NCBI GenBank assembly: GCA_026388365.1
Contig: JAPLJW010000288.1
Location: 1-10,449, forward strand
DNA length: 10,449 nucleotides
From: Deltaproteobacteria bacterium
GTDB lineage: Bacteria > Desulfobacterota > Syntrophia > Syntrophales > UBA5619
Direction of reading: 5' to 3'
This document shows, piece by piece, positions 5,379 through 10,449 of the stretch. A program made the position numbers and the translations under genes. The notes under the pieces are model-generated. The model did no database searches, was not told where the DNA came from, and saw only the letters and a list, made by a program, of their open reading frames with translations. Numbering within the stretch: position 1 is the first letter of the stretch; the number at the start of each line of letters is the position of its first letter.

Positions 5379-6626
5379 TTACGGCGCCGGCCGCTCCCGG
5401 CAATAGTCGCGGAAGTTGTTGACCGCCGTGAAGAACTCCCGCATCAGGACCACCCAGGCATACCGGCCCCGCTTCGTCAGGACGATCTCCGGCGGCCGCC
5501 ACGCCAGCGCACCGATCAGGAAAAAGGCGAGGAGGTCCGGCGCGAGGCTGCGCCAGAGGGCGCTGCCGTACTTCTTCCGCAGCTCCGCAACGTGCAGGCG
5601 CGTTCCGAAGAGTTTCATCAGAAAGTCGTAGCGGATCCGTTCCCGGACGGAAAAGTCACGGGAGGCCAGAAGCGGAAACTCACCCCGTTCGATCCGGGCG
5701 ATGTAAGCCCCGATGTCGAAGGTGTTTGCATAGCAGACGCCTCCCAGATAGCCGATGGAGCCGCTGCCGAGGCCGGCGTACTCGTCGTAATCCACGATGT
5801 ACTCGTCGATCATCGCCTTCTCCCGCGAGAAACACCAGGCCGACGAAAAACGGTACGCGGGGACGAGGCGGGCGACGATCTGGTGATAGAACCGCTTCTC
5901 CTGCCGGCTGTCCACGCTTCCCAGGGTCTCCATAACCTTCTTCCGGGTGGCGTCGGAGACCATCAGCGGGTACCAGGTGACCTGATCCACGCCGACCGAA
6001 AGCAGGGTTTCGAGGTCGCGGTCGAGCATCTCGGGGGTCTGCGTCGGGAAATTGAAGATCATGTCGGCGTTGAGCGTTTCGAAGCGCCCGAGCGTGCTGC
6101 GGAGCCTCTCGGCGATCTCGGTCCCGCTCCCGTACTTGTCATACCGGTCCATCTTCCGGAGCAGGCCGTCGTCAAAGCTCTGGACGCCGACGGAAAGCCG
6201 GTTGACACCCGCCCGTTGCAGGGCCGTCAGACGGTCCTCCGTCAGATGGTTCGGGTTCGTTTCGACCGACAGTTCCCCGATGTGGAAGGTGGCCCTTGCC
6301 AGCGCAATCGTCTCCGCGAGTTCGTCGATCAGGACCGTCGGCGTCCCGCCGCCCACGTAAATCCCCCCGAAATCATACCCGAGGTCGCGGTAGAGGAGCA
6401 GCTCCTTCCGAAGCGCCCGGAAATAGTTGCGACAGAGCTCCTCCTCGAAGACGAAACGGTTGAAAGAGCAGTAGGGGCAGAGCCGCTCGCAGAAGGGGAT
6501 GTGGAGGTAGAGCAGCCGGGGGCGGTCATCCCCAGGGGGCGGCACACGGGGGAGGCCCCCGCCCTCGAAACGCATCACCCGGGAAAATTCGCTCCGCGCC
6601 TTGGCTGCAATGATGGAATTGATCAA
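5379..6626 (-). CDS. HemN/HemW-like radical SAM protein (coproporphyrinogen III oxidase family)
   Basis: Members use a [4Fe-4S] cluster and S-adenosylmethionine; relatives are the oxygen-independent coproporphyrinogen oxidase HemN, the haem chaperone HemW and methyltransferase-like proteins. The cluster motif CERLCPYC (C-X3-C-X2-C, about residues 46-53 from the chosen start) follows YLHIPF. GGGTPT (92-97), ETNPNHLTEDRLTALQRAGV and NRLSVGVQSF are diagnostic of the HemN/HemW group. The C-terminal part (FDIGAYIARIERGEFP, and the later winged-helix-like region) resembles the HemN C-domain but is divergent. The ORF opens at TTG 6668, and I chose TTG 6626 because AGGA lies nine bases before it; ATG 6575 is another option. 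Substrate or function (haem synthesis, haem delivery or other chemistry) cannot be decided from the sequence. It is GC-rich, unlike the island beside it. Confidence 0.85.
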   Translation of the reverse strand: MINSIIAAKARSEFSRVMRFEGGGLPRVPPPGDDRPRLLYLHIPFCERLCPYCSFNRFVFEEELCRNYFRALRKELLLYRDLGYDFGGIYVGGGTPTVLIDELAETIALARATFHIGELSVETNPNHLTEDRLTALQRAGVNRLSVGVQSFDDGLLRKMDRYDKYGSGTEIAERLRSTLGRFETLNADMIFNFPTQTPEMLDRDLETLLSVGVDQVTWYPLMVSDATRKKVMETLGSVDSRQEKRFYHQIVARLVPAYRFSSAWCFSREKAMIDEYIVDYDEYAGLGSGSIGYLGGVCYANTFDIGAYIARIERGEFPLLASRDFSVRERIRYDFLMKLFGTRLHVAELRKKYGSALWRSLAPDLLAFFLIGALAWRPPEIVLTKRGRYAWVVLMREFFTAVNNFRDYCRERPAP

Positions 6627-6669
6627 TGTGGATGATCCTGAAAAATTGTTCCCGGGAAAAGCCCCCAAA

Positions 6670-6785
6670 GCCGTCCGGGGCGGAAAACCCTTCGCCGCCG
6701 TTCATCCGAAAAAACTTAACGCCGGTCGGAAATTAACAGACATTTCCGGATTCTGCAAGGACCGAATTGGTGAATCCCGGACGGC
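6670..6785. repeat. Nested inverted repeats in the leader of the hemN-like gene
   Basis: GCCGTCCGGG at 6670-6679 is perfectly complementary to CCCGGACGGC at 6776-6785. Inside lies CGGAAAT (6727-6733) opposite ATTTCCG (6742-6748), a 7-bp stem with an 8-base loop. On the minus strand the inner hairpin is followed loosely by TTAAGTTTTTT, which could weakly end transcription from the dehydrogenase gene. Otherwise 6627-6882 contains no gene. Significance is uncertain. Confidence 0.35.
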
Positions 6786-6882
6786 CCGGGCAGGTGCCTT
6801 GAAGGGACAACAACACGACAATCCCTTACAGCCATTTCATTTTCTCATGTTCACCCTTGCTGATTAAAGTGGTTTATTGGTG

Positions 6883-7914
6883 CTACATTTCAAACAACAC
6901 CTTCGCCGTATCCCCAGCGTGAAAGGCCTCGAACGCCTCCTTGGCCTGGTCCAGAGTGAACCGGCGTGTCACCATCGGCTCCGCCGTCACCTTCTTGTAC
7001 TCCAACCAGCGGACGGCTCTTTTGTACCATTTCGGAGTCACCGCCACATCGCCCCAGACCTGCAGCCCGCTTCGCAGAAGGCTCAAGGGACTGATCGTCG
7101 CCTCGGGATAGAGACCGAAGAGCATCACCCGGCCGTAGGCGGCGGCCAGATTGATCGCAAGCCCCGCCGTCGAGGGGTGATTCGCGGTCTCGACGACAAT
7201 ATCGCAACCGCGCCCGCCTGTCAGCTCCTTCACCCGTTTCACCACGTCTTCCTTGCTGCCGTTCACGATGTGATCGGCGCCCAGCTTCTTCGCGATCTCG
7301 AAACGTTTCGCGTCCTGATCGAGACCGATGACGATCGTCATCGCGGCGCCGGCCGACTTGAAGGCCTGGAGATGGAACAGGCCGATGGAGCCGGGACCGA
7401 CAATGGCCACGGTGTCGCCCAATTGCGGCTTGATGTGGTCGAAGGTCCTAACCACGAGCGTAATCGGTTCGATTAACGCCGCATCGACCATGGAGATGGA
7501 ATCGGGCAGCTTGTAGGCCGTAAAGGCGGGCACGGCCCGGTATTCGGCAAAGGTCCCGTCGCAGGTGATGCCCAGGTGCCGCCAGCTCATGCACATGTTC
7601 GGATGGCCGTTCACGCAACTGTCGCACTGGCCGCAGCCCCACAGCGGGTTCAGGCCAACCTTGTCCCCGACTTTCAGATTTTCGACCCCTTTGCCCAGTC
7701 CCGCCACGACCCCCGCCCCTTCATGCCCCATGATCATCGGGATCGGCACGGGCACACGGCCCTTGTAGATATTCTTCAGGATCATCACGTCGCTGTAGCA
7801 GATTCCCGCGGCCCCCATCTTCACCAGGACCTCTCCCGGATCGGGTTCCGGCATCGGCAATTCCCTCACTTCGAGGGCGCCCGCCTCGTCACGTGCTTTG
7901 ACAATCGCTTTCAT
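6883..7914 (-). CDS. Zinc-dependent medium-chain alcohol/polyol dehydrogenase
   Basis: This is a medium-chain dehydrogenase of the sorbitol/threonine dehydrogenase group, oxidising an alcohol with NAD. From the chosen start: catalytic zinc ligands Cys39 (GICYSD), His64-Glu65 (GHEGAG) and probably Glu149; structural zinc ligands Cys94, Cys97, Cys100 and Cys108 (CGQCDSC, then C); Rossmann GPGSIG at 173-178; and Asp199 at the end of the second strand, favouring NAD over NADP. The length of 343 matches the family. ATG 7914 is preferred to the upstream ORF start because AAGGAAGG lies close upstream and the family N-terminus (MKAIVKARDEAGALEVRELP) begins there. It lies downstream of a TRAP transporter on the same strand, so a role in catabolism of the imported substrate is plausible. 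The substrate cannot be read from the sequence. Confidence 0.92.
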   Translation of the reverse strand: MKAIVKARDEAGALEVRELPMPEPDPGEVLVKMGAAGICYSDVMILKNIYKGRVPVPIPMIMGHEGAGVVAGLGKGVENLKVGDKVGLNPLWGCGQCDSCVNGHPNMCMSWRHLGITCDGTFAEYRAVPAFTAYKLPDSISMVDAALIEPITLVVRTFDHIKPQLGDTVAIVGPGSIGLFHLQAFKSAGAAMTIVIGLDQDAKRFEIAKKLGADHIVNGSKEDVVKRVKELTGGRGCDIVVETANHPSTAGLAINLAAAYGRVMLFGLYPEATISPLSLLRSGLQVWGDVAVTPKWYKRAVRWLEYKKVTAEPMVTRRFTLDQAKEAFEAFHAGDTAKVLFEM

Positions 7915-8154
7915 CGGACCTTCCTTTCTGTTTATCGAATGCGTCAATCTGTATTCAATTCCCTTGATGCCGGCCACCAACGTCCTGTTGACAGGCGTCG
8001 GAACCTTGCATTTCTCCCCACATCTCTTGTTCGTCCCGAGCTAACCCCAGCATGTGGCTTACTTTCTCGATTCTGTCCTTAAAATTCCGCGACAGCTTCC
8101 TAAACAGACTGATCGTCTCTCAATTCTACCCTCTGATCGAATCCCAAGCCGCTC
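7915..8154 (-). other. Stretch without a supported gene between the TRAP module and the dehydrogenase
   Basis: No ORF with a start signal is seen. A minus-strand frame of about 55 codons after a stop (roughly 7955-8120) looks weakly protein-like, with ISLFRKLSRNFKDRIEKV and then LARDEQEMWGEM, but has no ribosome site and no recognised family. No confident promoter or terminator was found, so the dehydrogenase transcript may continue from the TRAP operon or begin here. Confidence 0.3.
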
Positions 8155-8313
8155 TCAGGCCCAAGAAATAGTATGGACACCAAATCCCACAGTTTGACCT
8201 TTCGCAATAGGCGTAATCACAGAGTAATACCGAAACTCCTCCCTTGAGTGGAAATTTGCCATGTGAACTTCAATCTCGATAGTCAAATTCACCATGATCT
8301 GCGCCACTTTCAT
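8155..8313 (-). CDS. Possible small ORF coupled to the TRAP permease gene (52 residues)
   Basis: Its ATG (8311-8313) overlaps the permease TGA as ATGA, the arrangement seen in translationally coupled genes. The peptide starts MKVAQIMVNLTIEIEV and ends GVHTISWA. It has no predicted membrane segment and no family I recognise. Only a weak ribosome site precedes it. It may be the truncated start of a catabolic gene, a genuine small protein, or chance. Confidence 0.3.
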   Translation of the reverse strand: MKVAQIMVNLTIEIEVHMANFHSREEFRYYSVITPIAKGQTVGFGVHTISWA

Positions 8314-10136
8314 TTCGGAAAGAAAATATCTACGAGAACGAGGGTGAGCCAGGGAAAGTAGGTGATTAGGAAAAGGCCGATCAATAAAACGCACAGATAC
8401 GGTGCGAAAGAACGGAACATCTTTCCGACGTCGATTTGTGCAAAGTTGCAGGCGATGAACATCCCCATGCCGATGGGAGGGAGAAAGATCCCTATGCCCA
8501 GACACGCAATGCACAATATCCCGAAATGGATTTGACTTATTCCTAACTTGTCTACGTAGGGCAGGAAAATGGGAACCAGGATGAGCATGGCCGGAACGCC
8601 CTCCAGAACGGCCCCCAGGATGATGAAACACAGGTTGCAGAGGAGAAGAAAGACCAGGGGGGAATCGGAGATCTCTGTAATGGCCGTCCCAACGATATTG
8701 GGCACTTGATTCGTTGAAAGGATCCAGGAGAGGGCGGAAGCGACCCCGACGAGAAGCATGACGGATCCCGTGGTTACAGCCGTGCCCCTCAAAATGGGAA
8801 TAATCTGATTCCATTTGATCTCTTTGTAAACAAAAACACCCACAATGAATGCATAGAGAACGGCGATGACGGAGATTTCTGTGGGGGTGGCGGCGCCGGT
8901 CAGAATTCCAGCGAAGATGATCACCGGGCACAATAATGGAATGATCGCCCCGACGACAGCGTTCATCGATTCTTTTAATGGAAGGCGTTTTTCTATGGGG
9001 ATCTTGTTTCGGACAGCCTGTATATAGATCAGGGCCATGATACACAAGGCGATGACGATAGCTGGGATAAAACCGCCTATGAAAAGGGCTCCCACGGACA
9101 TCCCGGTTATCCCTCCCAGAACCACCGCAGGGATGGAGGGGGGGACGAGCATGCCCATCGCCGAGGCTGCTGAGACGATGGATACGCTTTCATCTGATTT
9201 ATAGCCTGCCTTTTTCAATGCCGGGACCATAATGGATCCGATGGCCGACACATCGGCCACTGTTGAACCGGAGATTCCGGAGAAAAAATATTCTCCAAGT
9301 ACTGTGACCATCCCCAGGCCACCACGGATAGAACCGACCAAGACCTTCGCCAATGCGACCAGTCGCGTAGTTACCCCGCCTGTATTCAGAAGCTCTCCGG
9401 CCAAAATGAAAAAGGGTACTGCCAGCAGGGGGAAAGAATCGATGCCTCCGACCATTCGGGTGTGCATGATTTGGTGAGGATAATCCTTAAAAAGAACGAG
9501 GAAAATGGCGCAACCGATGCCCAGGGAAAAGACGATCGGCATGCTGAACGTGATGAGAAGCCCCGTGCACACCAGTGAGATCACAACCAGGATTGGCCCG
9601 CTGTAAGGCTTGATCCCAAAGATCAGATAAAGGGCTGCCAGGAGGGCCATCGATACGAAGCATGAGAAAGTTAGCTTCCTCCATCCCATTTGGAAGATTC
9701 GCCCGATTAAATAGAGGAGCATCAACCCGATGCAGATGGGGAATGACAAATGGATATAGAGATAAGAGATTTCAAGGACAGGCGTGGTCGTTCCCACGGT
9801 TGCCGGTATGACCTTGAGACTCAACCAAAAGAGATAACCTATGAAGTAAAATACATAGAATATCATGATGTTAGAAATCTTTTCCCGGTTCTTGGGATTA
9901 AAACGATCGAAGAGGCTTGAAACGGCAATGTGGGAATTTGCTTTAAGGGCAATGTACGCTCCGACAAAGGTTATCCATATAAAGAGGATACGGGACACCT
10001 CTTCGGTCCACGGAACGATCCATCCGATGATATACCGATTGGCTACCTGAAAGAAGACAAGCGATGTCATTACAACGACTGCAAGAGCTGCAAACCAATC
10101 CACGATCTTAGCAAAAACCTTTCCAAAAGAAGCCAT
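8310..10136 (-). CDS. TRAP transporter, fused small (DctQ) and large (DctM) permease subunits
   Basis: TRAP transporters import carboxylates, sugar acids and similar solutes, driven by sodium or proton gradients, using a periplasmic binding protein. Residues 1 to about 150 are the DctQ part, four membrane helices with PWTEEVSRILFIW (about 42-54). From about 160 to 608 comes the DctM part, about twelve helices, with GIDSFPLLAVPFFILAGELL (231-250), SGISGSTVADVSAIGS (286-301) and VPPSIP (331-336). Fused DctQM proteins of this size are known. The ATG at 10136 has GGAGG five bases upstream. The DctP gene lies just upstream with a hairpin between, the usual P-Q-M order. The protein is an inner-membrane complex subunit; its substrate is not predictable here. 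Confidence 0.95.
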   Translation of the reverse strand: MASFGKVFAKIVDWFAALAVVVMTSLVFFQVANRYIIGWIVPWTEEVSRILFIWITFVGAYIALKANSHIAVSSLFDRFNPKNREKISNIMIFYVFYFIGYLFWLSLKVIPATVGTTTPVLEISYLYIHLSFPICIGLMLLYLIGRIFQMGWRKLTFSCFVSMALLAALYLIFGIKPYSGPILVVISLVCTGLLITFSMPIVFSLGIGCAIFLVLFKDYPHQIMHTRMVGGIDSFPLLAVPFFILAGELLNTGGVTTRLVALAKVLVGSIRGGLGMVTVLGEYFFSGISGSTVADVSAIGSIMVPALKKAGYKSDESVSIVSAASAMGMLVPPSIPAVVLGGITGMSVGALFIGGFIPAIVIALCIMALIYIQAVRNKIPIEKRLPLKESMNAVVGAIIPLLCPVIIFAGILTGAATPTEISVIAVLYAFIVGVFVYKEIKWNQIIPILRGTAVTTGSVMLLVGVASALSWILSTNQVPNIVGTAITEISDSPLVFLLLCNLCFIILGAVLEGVPAMLILVPIFLPYVDKLGISQIHFGILCIACLGIGIFLPPIGMGMFIACNFAQIDVGKMFRSFAPYLCVLLIGLFLITYFPWLTLVLVDIFFPK

Positions 10137-10193
10137 TTCACCCTCCTCTTACAACGCCTTGACTAAGAATCTATGGTGCTCCGAATTATGGAT

Positions 10194-10231
10194 CCCGCCA
10201 CCCCCCCCTTGAATAGGGGAGGAATGGCGGG
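10194..10231 (-). promoter_or_regulatory. Hairpin between dctP and dctQM
   Basis: CCCGCCA (10194-10200) pairs with TGGCGGG (10225-10231), and the inner C-rich run pairs with GGGGAGG, giving a long GC-rich stem. On the transcribed strand no T-run follows, so it is probably not a simple terminator. It may stabilise or partially terminate the dctP message so that the binding protein is made in excess of the permease. Role inferred. Confidence 0.5.
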
Positions 10232-10255
10232 GTTCATCACGATCATTTAGCTAAT

Positions 10256-10449
10256 TCATTCTTTAGCCAATTCGGCCTCGGCATCTTTGACTGCCTTTAA
10301 CAGCCTATCGATCCAAGTCTTTCCAATCTGACTCTCAACATAGTCCATAACCGGTTTCTGGCAAGCTGCTTTAAACTGAGCCCGTTCCGCTGCCGTAGGA
10401 GAATAGACCTGCATCCCCTTTGCCTGCAAATCGGAGACCCCGGTGGCGG
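10256..10449 (-). CDS. TRAP transporter solute-binding protein, C-terminal part (DctP family)
   Basis: Only the last 64 codons are in the window. They end at TGA 10256-10258. The translation includes VSDLQAKGMQVYSPT, then a helix-rich tail (AERAQFKAACQKPVMDYVES and DRLLKAVKDAEAELAKE), the typical C-terminus of DctP-type periplasmic binding proteins: a strand, then the long final helices. The position immediately upstream of DctQM supports the call. It should carry a signal peptide at its N-terminus, which is outside this window. The ligand is unknown. Confidence 0.85.
   Translation of the reverse strand, partial: ATGVSDLQAKGMQVYSPTAAERAQFKAACQKPVMDYVESQIGKTWIDRLLKAVKDAEAELAKE

Noticed and set aside
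5325..6635. Plus-strand ORF of 436 codons opposite the hemN-like gene
   Set aside because: It mirrors the codon structure of the radical SAM gene and has no recognisable motif, so it is a shadow frame.
8155..9045. Minus-strand ORF of 296 codons overlapping the TRAP permease
   Set aside because: Most of it is an alternative frame of DctM; only its last 52 codons, beyond the permease stop, are kept as a possible small ORF.
1..10449. tRNA, rRNA, insertion sequence or CRISPR array
   Set aside because: Reading both strands showed no tRNA-like cloverleaf, no transposase motif with terminal repeats and no spaced repeats.

Overview
All well-supported genes in this window lie on the minus strand, so the biological order runs from high to low coordinates. 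The gene set is a selenocysteine-synthesis enzyme, a radical-SAM coproporphyrinogen-oxidase-like protein, a fused DctQM TRAP transporter and several toxin loci, with GC-rich housekeeping genes. This suggests an anaerobic proteobacterium, perhaps of the Desulfobacterota; that placement is an inference, not a demonstrated result.

Right part (6883-10449): a TRAP uptake module, with the C-terminus of the DctP solute-binding protein, an intergenic hairpin and a fused DctQM permease. A possible small coupled ORF and about 240 bp of non-coding DNA separate it from a zinc-dependent medium-chain dehydrogenase. The likely theme is uptake and oxidation of a small polar carbon source. Next (5379-6626) comes a HemN/HemW-like radical SAM protein behind a leader with inverted repeats.

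Middle part (2793-5331): an AT-richer accessory island of three toxin loci in a row. First is higBA, whose toxin is intact but whose antitoxin is frameshifted by a 26-bp tandem duplication. Second is mazEF, intact, with a clear promoter and palindromic operator. Third is an AbiF/AbiD-like HEPN protein. Its start codon sits in the loop of a perfect 10-bp hairpin, at the end of a short structured stretch with its own strong promoter, which looks like a toxin-associated small RNA. Small gene remnants lie between the modules.

Left part (1-2770): selA starts only 22 bp after the abi gene and overlaps or abuts an RluD-family pseudouridine synthase gene. The synthase C-terminus runs into a short dispersed palindrome. 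At the extreme left is the first 11 codons of another gene with a perfect Shine-Dalgarno, which lies in one arm of an inverted repeat.

Most interesting points: the AbiF-like gene with its candidate structured RNA, the broken higA beside an intact higB, the apparently leaderless higB promoter, and the possible ribosome-site-sequestering repeat at the left edge.
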